64,000 nt of DNA from Verrucomicrobiota bacterium (lineage in GTDB: Bacteria > Verrucomicrobiota > Kiritimatiellia > CAIQIC01), in the NCBI GenBank assembly GCA_004321905.1, contig SCQF01000048.1, positions 27,344-91,343 on the forward strand. The letters are read 5' to 3'. This document shows positions 1 through 9,437 of this stretch, piece by piece. The position numbers and the translations under genes were made by a program. The notes under the pieces were generated by a model that was not told the origin of the DNA, searched no databases, and saw only the letters and a list, made by a program, of their open reading frames with translations. The stretch's first letter is position 1; each line of letters begins with the position of its first letter.

Positions 1-137
1 CGAGCATCGCCCCGGAAAGTCCACATTGCTTCCGGTGTAACGCACTCCATTGCGCCAGCAAATTTGTGGTCATACGACGGCTCCACTTGACTAGGCCCAT
101 TGATACTCCAAACCGCCGCCGTGCTCAAGCGCAGCTT

Positions 138-152
138 TTCCAAGGCTTGGAA
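138..152. repeat. single palindrome TTCCAAGGCTTGGAA
   Basis: Direct reading; possible degenerate partner CTCCAAACC at 106 (32 bp upstream). Confidence 0.9.
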
Positions 153-216
153 AAATTGCGCCCGACGTTGCGCCGCACCGCCGCATCTGCTAGATTTTCT
201 GCGGCATGGTAAAGTC

Positions 217-792
217 ATGAAAGACCATTCCCATCTGAATGTGAACCGGCCCGTGCACTTGGCGCGCCGCGACGCGTATTATGAATACGCCGTCGAGTTG
301 CTTAACCGCCCAATGCACGGCATGGACTTGCGGGAGCGCATCCGCCATGCCGAACGGGCAGCGGCGCTATTCAAAACGGCGTCCCAACATGCGCGTTTTG
401 CGAGCCGCTCGCCGCAGGCCGGGCCGAACGAGCGGGATTTTCTCCGCTTCCTGCAACTCATCATTGACCAAGTGGAATCGCTGCTGGCGATGAATCAGCA
501 GCAGACGCATTTCGTATTGGAAGAATGTTTTCTAGGCCGCTTCCTACAGGCGCAGCCGGAACAGTTGCAACTGCTGCCGGGGCATTACCAGCGTCGCGCG
601 GAGGATATTCAAGACGGCTTATGTCACCTGCTGCAACTTGCTTATCCACCTCATCACGAGCTGTATGAGGCGAATTTGCAAAGTCTGAACGAATCCGAGC
701 GCGTCCGCTATAGTCAAGCCTACGCCTGTTTCCGCGAAGATCTCACCCGCTCCGATCTGGAGCAGGTCAAGTCCGTCCAAACTTCCGGTTGA
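217..792 (+). CDS. hypothetical protein
   Basis: Open frame; internal ATG at 217 preferred over 100 because the upstream part contains the dispersed palindrome. Confidence 0.55.
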   Translation: MKDHSHLNVNRPVHLARRDAYYEYAVELLNRPMHGMDLRERIRHAERAAALFKTASQHARFASRSPQAGPNERDFLRFLQLIIDQVESLLAMNQQQTHFVLEECFLGRFLQAQPEQLQLLPGHYQRRAEDIQDGLCHLLQLAYPPHHELYEANLQSLNESERVRYSQAYACFREDLTRSDLEQVKSVQTSG

Positions 793-2587
793 GCTCGGGA
801 TAGCTGGTAAAAATGATCGTGGGCCGACCGTGCGGGCAGGTGTAGGGCATTTCGGCGCGCGCCAACGCCACCACCAGTTGTTCAATTTCATCCAATCGCA
901 ACACATCATTGGCTTTGACCGCCGCCTTGCACGCTGCTTGTGCCACGGCCTCTTCCGCCCAGCGCTCTGCACCGCCCCGCGAGCCGCCGCGCGCCAAAGT
1001 CTCGGCCACCGCCGAAAGCACAGTCGCTGGAGCCGCGCCGCCCAAACAGGCCGGCAGCGCATCCACAATGAACGCAGCGCCGCCAAAGTCGGCCACGCCA
1101 AAACCCATCTCGCGCAGCAGCGGCAGATTCTCGCGCACCGCTTCCGCCGCGGCAGGCAGCAAATCCACCGTCTCCGGCGCGAGCAACCCCTGACTCTTGA
1201 CGGCATGGCTCGTATATTGCCGCAGAAATTGCTCGAAAAGCACACGCTCGTGCGCAGCGTGCGGGTCCATCAGCACCAGTCCGTCCTCAGTTTCCAGCAC
1301 CACGTAGAGTCCGCCCACCTGCCCCAACACGCGACACCACAGCCACGGTGCCTTGCTTGATTCCGGCGATGGTACGGCTGGCCGCGTCTTCGACTGCGTC
1401 GTATCGGCTTCCGTCGGCGCGGGTGGAATCATCGGCAAACCCGGAAAGGAGAAAGTCCGTGGCGCAGGCAAATCGGGGATCAAAAGCCGTGGTGTTTCCT
1501 GCGCCGGCGCGTCCGGAGAACGCGCCCTACCATCTGCATTTGTAGGGGAGGCGGTTTCTCCGAAGCCGCCGCTTCCGTCTGTCATCGCCGCCGCCGGTTG
1601 CAACGCGCGCCGGATTGCCTCGATCACGGCATCGCGCACCGGGCCGGGCTGCCGGAAACGCACTTCCTTCTTCGTTGGATGGACATTGACGTCTACCTGC
1701 TCGGGATCAAGCTCGATGAACAGGAAAAGCGGCGCATGGCGACCCGGCGGCAGCAGCGTGTGATAGCCCTGGTTGATTGCGTGATAGAGCGCCGGCGCGC
1801 TCGCCGGACGTCCGTTGATGAAAATATATTGTTCCGTCCGGTCCTGTCGCGCCACCGCCGGCAAACCTGCATAACCGCGCACGGCGACATCCGCCGCGTG
1901 ATAATCCAGCGGACGCAACTGCCGTGCGAGTTCCGCACCGGCCACATCGCGCAGACGGTCGGCCAGTTCCGCGCCCGCCGCCAGCCGATAAACTTCGCGC
2001 CCATCCACCACCAGCCGCCAACCGACTTCGGGATGCGCGAGCGCATAGACCACAAAAATCTGCCGGATATGGGAAAGTTCCGTTTGATCGGAACGCAAAA
2101 ATTTACGGCGCGCCGGCACGTTGAAGAACAATCGGCGCGACTCGATGCGCGTGCCGATCGGCGAGCCGACATCTTTCACGTCCACCAACTTGCCGCCGAC
2201 CATCGTCAGTTCCGTACCGGCTTCGTCCACCATCGCCCGGGTTGTCAGCGTGAAGTGACTCACCGCGGCAATCGCCGCCAACGCCTCGCCGCGAAAGCCC
2301 AGCGTCGCGATATGTTCGATGTCGTCCACGTCCTCGATCTTGCTGGTCGCATGGCGTTCGATGGAAAGCAACGCGTCGTCGCGCCCCATGCCACAACCGT
2401 TATCCGCCACGGCCACGAGTTGCCGGCCACCGCCGACCGCCTCGACTTCGATCTGCGTCGCCCCGGCATCCAGCGCATTCTCGACCAGTTCCTTGATGAC
2501 CGACGCCGGGCGCTCGACGACCTCGCCCGCCGCGATCTTATTGATCACGTGGTCGCTCAAAACATGAATAGGCCTCGTCTGCGCCAT
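767..2587 (-). CDS. mutL: DNA mismatch repair protein MutL
   Basis: Protein starts MAQTRPIHVLSDHVINKIAAGEVVERPASVIKELVENALDAGA; GFRGEALAAI; C-terminal CHGRPT. Confidence 0.97.
   Translation of the reverse strand: MAQTRPIHVLSDHVINKIAAGEVVERPASVIKELVENALDAGATQIEVEAVGGGRQLVAVADNGCGMGRDDALLSIERHATSKIEDVDDIEHIATLGFRGEALAAIAAVSHFTLTTRAMVDEAGTELTMVGGKLVDVKDVGSPIGTRIESRRLFFNVPARRKFLRSDQTELSHIRQIFVVYALAHPEVGWRLVVDGREVYRLAAGAELADRLRDVAGAELARQLRPLDYHAADVAVRGYAGLPAVARQDRTEQYIFINGRPASAPALYHAINQGYHTLLPPGRHAPLFLFIELDPEQVDVNVHPTKKEVRFRQPGPVRDAVIEAIRRALQPAAAMTDGSGGFGETASPTNADGRARSPDAPAQETPRLLIPDLPAPRTFSFPGLPMIPPAPTEADTTQSKTRPAVPSPESSKAPWLWCRVLGQVGGLYVVLETEDGLVLMDPHAAHERVLFEQFLRQYTSHAVKSQGLLAPETVDLLPAAAEAVRENLPLLREMGFGVADFGGAAFIVDALPACLGGAAPATVLSAVAETLARGGSRGGAERWAEEAVAQAACKAAVKANDVLRLDEIEQLVVALARAEMPYTCPHGRPTIIFTSYPELNRKFGRT
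1507..1576. repeat. two REP-like hairpins (CGCGCCCTACC / TGTAGGGGAGGCGG...CCGCC) inside mutL linker
   Basis: GTAGGGG/CCCTAC-ended hairpin sequences shared with other loci in the window. Confidence 0.7.
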
Positions 2588-2616
2588 GCGCGGGACTCTA
2601 CCACACGCCACCCGGT

Positions 2617-2631
2617 TTCCAAGGTTTGGAA
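2617..2631. repeat. single palindrome TTCCAAGGTTTGGAA between the WalJ-like gene and mutL
   Basis: Direct reading. Confidence 0.9.
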
Positions 2632-2639
2632 AATGATCG

Positions 2640-3422
2640 TCAGGCCGCGTGCCAGACATCGCTGATCTGATTGGGGTAACTCAAACTGACGCGGACGTGG
2701 CGATGACCCAGCTTTTCCAGCCGCTGTACGGCGGTTTTCAGCGCAAGTTCGGCGCAGTTACATTCCGAGCTCAAATGCGCGAGGAAGATATGTTCCAGAC
2801 CGGGGCCGGCAATGTCCGCAATCAGGTCGGCGGCGTGTTCGTTGGAGAGATGGCCCTGCCGTCCGAGTATCCGTTGCTTGAGCGACCACGGGCGCTCCGA
2901 GTCCTGCAACATCGCCACATCGTGATTGGCCTCCAGCACGATGGCGCGACAGGAGCGCAGGCGCTCGCGGATGAGGTGCGTGGCGCTGCCCATATCGGTG
3001 ACCACGCCGACACGCGTGGCACCATCGCCGACAACGAAGCCGACGGGATCGCTCGCATCGTGCGGCACACTGAACGGCTCGACGCGCAAGCCGCCGATGG
3101 CAAACGGGCTGCCCGTTTGAAAAACGTTCCACGCCAGTTGCTCATTCGCGTCGAGGCGCAACCCTGCGATGGTGCCGCTATTGGCAAATAGCGGAATTTT
3201 GTGGCGGCGGTGCAAGACGCTGACACCGGCGGTGTGATCGCTGTGCTCGTGACTCAAGCAGATGGCGCGGATGTGCGCCAGCGGACAGCCGACGCTTTCC
3301 AGCCGGCGCGTGGTTTCGCGCGCGCTCAACCCGGCATCCACCAGAATGGCCGTCTCGGCTGAACGCACCAGCGTACAGTTGCCGGAACTACCGCTGGCCA
3401 AAACGCAAATTTGCAGACTCAT
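2640..3422 (-). CDS. MBL-fold metallohydrolase (WalJ/YycJ-like)
   Basis: LASGSSGNCTLV...ILVDAGLS...LSHEHSDH motif. Confidence 0.88.
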   Translation of the reverse strand: MSLQICVLASGSSGNCTLVRSAETAILVDAGLSARETTRRLESVGCPLAHIRAICLSHEHSDHTAGVSVLHRRHKIPLFANSGTIAGLRLDANEQLAWNVFQTGSPFAIGGLRVEPFSVPHDASDPVGFVVGDGATRVGVVTDMGSATHLIRERLRSCRAIVLEANHDVAMLQDSERPWSLKQRILGRQGHLSNEHAADLIADIAGPGLEHIFLAHLSSECNCAELALKTAVQRLEKLGHRHVRVSLSYPNQISDVWHAA

Positions 3423-3543
3423 GCAAGCTCCTGCGCCATCCTACAGCGCGAGGTGACTCTAACACGCACACCCCACCCCCGCAATGCAACGAACTGGCGA
3501 TTGGAACGACGTGCGGTATAGTAAAAAAGAAAAGGAGAAAAGC

Positions 3544-4017
3544 ATGAGCACATTGGAAGGCAAACAGGCGCCGGACTTCACCCTGGCAGGATCGGACGGG
3601 CAGACGTATTCGCTGCGGAAGCTCAACGGCAAGGTGGTGGTTTTATATTTTTACCCCAAAGACGACACGCCGGGCTGCACCAAGGAAGCCTGCGGATTTC
3701 GCGATCGAAATGCAGCGATTGCTGATACCGGCGCCGTGGTGCTGGGCGTCAGCCGCGACGGCGGTGATGCACATCGCACCTTCCAGGACAAATACAAATT
3801 GCCGTTCGTGCTGCTGACCGATGCCGATGCCGCGGTGCATCGGGCGTATGGCGCGTGGGGCAAGAAAATATCCTACGGCAAGGAAAGCGAAGGCGTCATT
3901 CGCTCGACGGTCATCATCGGTCCCACCGGCCAGGTGCTCAAACATTGGCCCACGATCAAAAACGCCGAGGAGCACCCCGCCGAAGTGCTGGCGTTTCTGC
4001 AGACCCTACTGCCGTGA
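3544..4017 (+). CDS. bcp: thioredoxin-dependent thiol peroxidase (Bcp/PrxQ)
   Basis: GKVVVLYFYPKDDTPGCTKEACGFRD. Confidence 0.93.
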   Translation: MSTLEGKQAPDFTLAGSDGQTYSLRKLNGKVVVLYFYPKDDTPGCTKEACGFRDRNAAIADTGAVVLGVSRDGGDAHRTFQDKYKLPFVLLTDADAAVHRAYGAWGKKISYGKESEGVIRSTVIIGPTGQVLKHWPTIKNAEEHPAEVLAFLQTLLP

Positions 4018-4100
4018 CATAAGCACAGCACGCGCTGCGGACTGGACAGCCGTCCGCGGCGGGTGCATGATGGTGACGGATTAGCGATGGAGGTGATGCC

Positions 4101-4943
4101 ATGATCAAAAGTATTTTGGTTTGCACCGATGGCTCCGCATACGGTGATACCGCCTGCGAATACGCCATCCATATCACGCAGCGCCTGAAGGCGCAGTTGG
4201 CCGGACTGCATGTGCTGGATTCCCGGATGCTGGAAGGACCGATGCTTTCCGATATTTCCGGGATGCTCGGTGCACAGCCCTTTAGCACCCAGTTGCAGCA
4301 GTTTCGGGAATTGATGGAGGAAAAAGGCGAAAGTGTGCTCCAGGCGTTGGCCGAGCGCGGCGAGCGTGACGGCTTGGATATCGAGACCCGCGCGCGGATG
4401 GGGCATCCCGCGCGCATCATCTTGGAAGAAGAGGTTGGCGAGGAACTCCTGATCCTCGGCCAAAAGGGCGAACATGCGGAACTGATCGGTGACTTACTCG
4501 GCTCCAATGTCGAACGCATCGTACGGCGCTCTTCCAAGCCATGTCTCGTCACACCGGTGGAATTCCAACCCATCACCAAAATCCTGGCCGCCTTCGACGG
4601 CAGCTCGGTGGCGGGTAAAGCCCTGCACGAAGGCATCGAACTGGCTCAGGCGTTGAACGTGCCGCTGCTGATCCTCACGGTGCGCGCGCCATCTTCCAAT
4701 CAATCCGCCGAAGACATCGCTGAAACCGGCATCAAGCTCGCCCGCGCGCATAACTGCGCCGCGGCACGGTTGGTGGTCGAAGGGCGGCCCTCGGAACAAA
4801 TCCTCGAAGTCGCGCATCATCACGGCTGCAACCTCATCGTCCTCGGGGCCTACGGTCACAGCCTCATCCGCGAATGGATCATCGGCAGCACCACGGCACA
4901 TTTGATTCATCAAACCGACCTGCCGGTCATGTTGGTGCGGTGA
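4101..4943 (+). CDS. universal stress protein, two UspA domains
   Basis: ILVCTDGSAYGDTA...; second domain ILAAFDGSS...LIVLGAYGHS. Confidence 0.92.
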   Translation: MIKSILVCTDGSAYGDTACEYAIHITQRLKAQLAGLHVLDSRMLEGPMLSDISGMLGAQPFSTQLQQFRELMEEKGESVLQALAERGERDGLDIETRARMGHPARIILEEEVGEELLILGQKGEHAELIGDLLGSNVERIVRRSSKPCLVTPVEFQPITKILAAFDGSSVAGKALHEGIELAQALNVPLLILTVRAPSSNQSAEDIAETGIKLARAHNCAAARLVVEGRPSEQILEVAHHHGCNLIVLGAYGHSLIREWIIGSTTAHLIHQTDLPVMLVR

Positions 4944-4944
4944 C

Positions 4945-5991
4945 ATGGAAGCCGCACTGATTATCAGCGCGCTTTTGCTCGGCCTGGCCGGATTCGGCTG
5001 GTGGTTGAACGGCAAACTCTCTGTACGACGCGAAGACCAAGCCTTAACGCTGCTCCAGAACCAAGTGCAGGCCACCGTCGCGCAGGTGGAAAAATTGCGC
5101 GACGGCGTCCAGCAAATCGCCGGACAGATGAACTCATCGCTTGCCGAAACGCGCCAGGCAATGGATACGCGACTCGACAACGCCACGCGCGTCGTCGGCG
5201 AGGTTTCCAAGCATCTCGGTCAACTCGATGAATCCGCCAGGCGTATTTTTGATGTTGGCAAAGACATCGCAGGCTTGCAGGAAATTCTGCGCGCGCCCAA
5301 ATTGCGCGGTGGCTTGGGTGAGTTGTTCCTCGGCGACTTGCTGGCGCAGATTCTGCCGCCGGACCACTTCACCCTGCAACACACCTTCCGCAGCAACGAA
5401 AAAGTGGACGCCGTCATCCGCCTCAAAGCCGGCCTCGCGCCGGTGGATGCCAAGTTTCCGCTCGAAAACTTCCAACGTCTGGTGCGTGCCACTGGCGACG
5501 ATGAAAGAGCTGCTGCCCGGCGCGTGTTCGTTAAAGACGTGCAGACTCACATTGACGCCATCGCTAAAAAATATATCCGCCCCGACGAAGGCACTTTTGA
5601 TTTCGCGCTGATGTACATCCCCGCGGAAAACGTCTATTACGAAGTCATCGTCAAGGACGACGAGTTCGGCGGTGAAAGCAAGCTCTTCAACTATGCCCTC
5701 GCCCGCCGCGTGATCCCTGTCTCGCCCAACAGCTTCTACGCCTATCTGCAAACGATTCTCCTCGGCCTCAAAGGCCTGCGCGTCGAGGACAGCGCGCGAC
5801 AAATCATGGGTAATTTGAGCCGGCTACAGAAAGAGTTCGCGACGTTCGGCGAAAGCTTCCAACTCATCGGCAAACAACTACGCGCCGCGCAAAACAACTT
5901 CGACGACGCCGACAAGCGCTTCGGAAAAATCACCAACAAACTCGACCAAATCGCCGCCGAAACACCCGCCGCGCTGCCGCCGCCGACCTAA
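4945..5991 (+). CDS. rmuC: DNA recombination protein RmuC
   Basis: KLRGGLGELFLGDLLAQILP...VDAKFPLENFQRL...YIPAENVYYE. Confidence 0.93.
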   Translation: MEAALIISALLLGLAGFGWWLNGKLSVRREDQALTLLQNQVQATVAQVEKLRDGVQQIAGQMNSSLAETRQAMDTRLDNATRVVGEVSKHLGQLDESARRIFDVGKDIAGLQEILRAPKLRGGLGELFLGDLLAQILPPDHFTLQHTFRSNEKVDAVIRLKAGLAPVDAKFPLENFQRLVRATGDDERAAARRVFVKDVQTHIDAIAKKYIRPDEGTFDFALMYIPAENVYYEVIVKDDEFGGESKLFNYALARRVIPVSPNSFYAYLQTILLGLKGLRVEDSARQIMGNLSRLQKEFATFGESFQLIGKQLRAAQNNFDDADKRFGKITNKLDQIAAETPAALPPPT

Positions 5992-6055
5992 CTTCGTCGC
6001 AATTTTTTGCGCCCTCTGCCTATGTTCGCAGGAGGCGCAAAATTTGTGGCGAAAG

Positions 6056-6102
6056 TTCCCAGGCTTGGAAAAATCTTCCGATCACCTTTCCAAACCTTGG
6101 AA
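6056..6102. repeat. paired palindromes, 32-bp dyad spacing
   Basis: TTCCCAGGCTTGGAA (6056) + TTCCAAACCTTGGAA (6088). Confidence 0.93.
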
Positions 6103-6155
6103 AAACTTGAAACCGTCGCCCACCGCGGCGTATGCTGGCGCAACTTTTAGGCACC

Positions 6156-7046
6156 ATGGCACACAATCGCGTCATCGCAATCGCCAACCAGAAAGGCGGC
6201 GTGGGTAAAACCACGACGTCGGTCAACCTCGCCGCCTGCCTTGCAGAGCGTCATCAGCAGGTCTTGCTGATTGATCTGGATCCGCAGGCGAACGCGACCA
6301 GCGGACTGGGTGTGGAAAAACGCGAAGGCGGCAGCATCTATCGCGCGCTGCTGGGCGAGGCGCACACACCTGATTTGGTTGTTCCCACCACGGTGGAACA
6401 TCTTGCCTTGATTCCTTCGGAGGTTGATCTTGCCGGCGCGGAAATTGACGTGGCGCGCGCCGACCGTTATTTGCACCGTTTTTCGGAAGCCATTGCACCG
6501 TTGCGCGCGGCGGCAAGGTACGATTTTATTTTGGTGGATTGCCCGCCATCGCTCGGCATCCTGACCATGAACGCGCTCTGCGCCGCTGATGCGATTCTGA
6601 TTCCGATTCAGAGCGAATATTACGCGCTGGAGGGCTTGAGTGTGATCCAGCGGGTGATCCGCCAGTTGCACGAGAGTGGCGCGAACCCGAAGCTGGAAAT
6701 CGAAGGCATCGTAATGACGATGTATGATGCGCGCACCAACCTGGCGCAGCAGGTGGTCTCAGAAGTGATCCAGCATTTTGGCGACAAGGTTTATGAGACG
6801 CTGATTCCGCGTAGCGTGCGTTTGAGCGAGGCACCGAGTTATGGACTGCCGATCATCGTCTATGACAAGCACTGCACCGGCGCCGCCGCCTATCGCCAAC
6901 TCGCTCGCGAATTTTTGAAACGGCGTAAAACTGAAGATATTCCGCAAACCGTCACCATTGCTGAACCGGCGCCAGCAACGGTACCGGAAGTTCAGGAGCC
7001 GCAGAGCGGCGCCGATGATACACAGATTGCGCCTGCTGCCGTCTGA
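6156..7046 (+). CDS. parA: ParA/Soj family ATPase
   Basis: MAHNRVIAIANQKGGVGKTTTSVNLAACLAE...DCPPSLGILTMNAL; no parB adjacent. Confidence 0.94.
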   Translation: MAHNRVIAIANQKGGVGKTTTSVNLAACLAERHQQVLLIDLDPQANATSGLGVEKREGGSIYRALLGEAHTPDLVVPTTVEHLALIPSEVDLAGAEIDVARADRYLHRFSEAIAPLRAAARYDFILVDCPPSLGILTMNALCAADAILIPIQSEYYALEGLSVIQRVIRQLHESGANPKLEIEGIVMTMYDARTNLAQQVVSEVIQHFGDKVYETLIPRSVRLSEAPSYGLPIIVYDKHCTGAAAYRQLAREFLKRRKTEDIPQTVTIAEPAPATVPEVQEPQSGADDTQIAPAAV

Positions 7047-7052
7047 AGCAAT

Positions 7053-8225
7053 TTACGCTGCGCCCATCGGCGTCTCGATGCGCTCTTGTGCCCATTCCAA
7101 TTCCCGACGGATGCACTCGACCACCCCGCCGGCGCGCATGGCTTCCGGTAGCACCGAGAAGGTATAGGTTTCCACCTCCAGATGCTCCGTGGCGGCACAC
7201 GCCGCGCGGAAAAAAGGCTCGTCCAATTCTGCCGCCGTGGAGTGCAAACTCGCACTGCCCGGCCAGAACAGGGGTACGTGAAAATGAACGTGTAGTCGCT
7301 CGATGTCCGTGCGCGCATCGGTGGCGTCGAGCGCAAAGGACAAATCCGGCCAGGCGAGCAAGCTGCGGTCACGCAGGCGCGCCTTGGTTTGGTGCAAATA
7401 GACCGGTTCATCAAACGGTCGCAAGGCGGAACAACTCCACCCTTTCACATCGAGCGCCGCGCTAAGCTGAATTTTGGAGACGTGGATGCCGGCTGCGCGA
7501 TAACGGCGCAGGGCCATCAAAGGCGACTCAAACTGCACCGCGGCGTGGCACGTATCCAAGCAGACACCCAAATGACGGCGCACGCCTTCACATTCACGGC
7601 CGCCAACACAAGCGGCCCGTAGTGGTTCGCCAAAAAAACGCAGGGCTTCGTCGGTCGTCTCGATCCAGCACCAAGGTTCCGGTTCCAGCCCAAGCTGAAT
7701 TTCTCGTCCAGTACGCGCTTCAATTTCGATCAGATGCCGCGCACAGGCGACCAAATTTTTCGTCATCGTTTGTTCGTCGTCCGCCCCATGAATCCACGGT
7801 TTGAACGAGCCGGGGAGCGTACTGATGCTGCCGCTGACGCCGTCCGGTAATAGATCGGCGAGGATATCCGCCAGCAAGCAGGTATATTCGAGCCGCTCAC
7901 GCGTCCGCCAATCCGGCGCATAGACCTGCTCCTTGACGCGCGTGCCGTGAAACTGGCCAAACGGGAAACCGTTGATGGTAAAAACATAAAGCCCCAAGGC
8001 GTCCAGTTCCGTCCGCAAGGCTCGTCGCACGGTCGGCACACGCAATGTTTCCGCCGCCGCCGCACTGAGCCGCAAGCCCAACCCGAACGGTTTAGCCGGC
8101 GCAATCCGTTGCTTCACAGCCACGGCATATTGCCGGATGGCCGCAAGATTCTCCGCCCACGTCTCGCCCGGATGGATATTGAGACAGTAGGTCAGGTGCA
8201 ACGGCGGATTTTCGCGCAGCTTCAT
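7053..8225 (-). CDS. eboE: EboE-like metabolite traffic protein (xylose-isomerase-like TIM barrel)
   Basis: LTYCLNIHPGETW... TIM-barrel protein adjacent to EboD/EboF/EboC-like genes. Confidence 0.82.
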   Translation of the reverse strand: MKLRENPPLHLTYCLNIHPGETWAENLAAIRQYAVAVKQRIAPAKPFGLGLRLSAAAAETLRVPTVRRALRTELDALGLYVFTINGFPFGQFHGTRVKEQVYAPDWRTRERLEYTCLLADILADLLPDGVSGSISTLPGSFKPWIHGADDEQTMTKNLVACARHLIEIEARTGREIQLGLEPEPWCWIETTDEALRFFGEPLRAACVGGRECEGVRRHLGVCLDTCHAAVQFESPLMALRRYRAAGIHVSKIQLSAALDVKGWSCSALRPFDEPVYLHQTKARLRDRSLLAWPDLSFALDATDARTDIERLHVHFHVPLFWPGSASLHSTAAELDEPFFRAACAATEHLEVETYTFSVLPEAMRAGGVVECIRRELEWAQERIETPMGAA

Positions 8226-8228
8226 GGG

Positions 8229-9404
8229 TCAATCCGTCACCATGTGCGTGTGCAACTCTTTCAGTTCCAGCAAGCATTCTTCCATCAGCTTGAAATCAAC
8301 GGCATGCAACTCGGCACAGCACCCCACCCCCCGCGGCATCGTCAACGTAAGCTCACCACCGAGGTGTTCACGGAATTCTTCCAACCCTTGGAAAATGGCC
8401 CGCTGCCCTACACGTGTACGCCGCGCCAATGGGGGATACCAGACCGCTAATCCAGCTTGCTGCAACCCCTTCACCAGTGCAGAAAAATCCTCGGCGGCTA
8501 TCCAGCCGAGGCGGACGGCATAGGCGGCATCGAGCGCGATGCCCGCCGCAACGGCCTGCCCATGACCGATGCGATATTTCGACAAAACCTCCAGCCGGTG
8601 GGCTGACCAATGCCCAAAATCCAGCGGGCGCGCCCGCCCCATCTCAAACGGATCACCGCTGCGGCGAATATGATCCAGATGCAACTGGGCACAGCGTTGA
8701 ATCATCCGGGCCATGGCCTGCGGGTCTCGTCGCCGCAGTGTGCTGGCCTGTCGGCACAACCAACGAAAAAATTTGGCATCCTTAATCAAGGCCACCTTGA
8801 ACGCCTCGGCCACCCCGCCACGCCAGTCGTCATCGCGCAGGGCCCCAAGCAGATCAAAATCATTCACGACGGCAAACGGCGGCGCAAAGGTTCCAACCAG
8901 ATTCTTGGCCGTACCGAAATTGACCGCCGTCTTCACGCCCACGCCGGAATCGCATTGCGCGAGCACGGTGGTCGGCACACGCACCACGCGCAACCCGCGA
9001 TGCACCAGCGACGCCGCGAAACCGACCAAATCCTGCACGGCCCCACCACCGATGACGACTACCGCCGCATGACGATCAAGACGCCGTTCCAATAAGCCGC
9101 GCACAATTCGTAACGCGTGGGTGAAGGAATTCTTGGCGGCTTCGCCACCCGGCACGAGCTGTGGTGGCGCGACGAGCGCCAAGCGATGCCGATAATGGAT
9201 AAAATACTTCGTGATCCGATCCGACAAACCGGGGCGCGCTTGCGCCAGACCTGCATCCACAAAAACCATGGCGCGGCGACTTTCCGGTTCTTTGAGCCGA
9301 TCCAAGGCCCACCCCAACGACAAATTTTTGGGGTTCAACGCATCGCGCGTGAAAATCACCGGAAACTCAAAACCCACCGCGATTTTCTGGTTAATAATTT
9401 TCAT
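8229..9404 (-). CDS. eboD: EboD-like 3-dehydroquinate synthase family (sugar phosphate cyclase)
   Basis: VVVIGGGAVQDLVGFAAS...HRGLRVVRVPTTVLAQCDSGVGVKTAVN. Confidence 0.85.
   Translation of the reverse strand: MKIINQKIAVGFEFPVIFTRDALNPKNLSLGWALDRLKEPESRRAMVFVDAGLAQARPGLSDRITKYFIHYRHRLALVAPPQLVPGGEAAKNSFTHALRIVRGLLERRLDRHAAVVVIGGGAVQDLVGFAASLVHRGLRVVRVPTTVLAQCDSGVGVKTAVNFGTAKNLVGTFAPPFAVVNDFDLLGALRDDDWRGGVAEAFKVALIKDAKFFRWLCRQASTLRRRDPQAMARMIQRCAQLHLDHIRRSGDPFEMGRARPLDFGHWSAHRLEVLSKYRIGHGQAVAAGIALDAAYAVRLGWIAAEDFSALVKGLQQAGLAVWYPPLARRTRVGQRAIFQGLEEFREHLGGELTLTMPRGVGCCAELHAVDFKLMEECLLELKELHTHMVTD
8379..8393. repeat. single palindrome TTCCAACCCTTGGAA inside eboD-like CDS
   Basis: Direct reading. 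Confidence 0.9.
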
Positions 9405-9437
9405 TATATGTTTCGGCGGCCCGTGGTCGCCGACTCT

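Noticed and set aside
1598-2665. 355-aa plus-strand ORF antisense to mutL
   Set aside because: Shadow ORF; MutL motifs are on the minus strand.
6056-6102. Palindrome pair as canonical parS
   Set aside because: Sequence unlike TGTTTCACGTGAAACA and far too frequent across the window.
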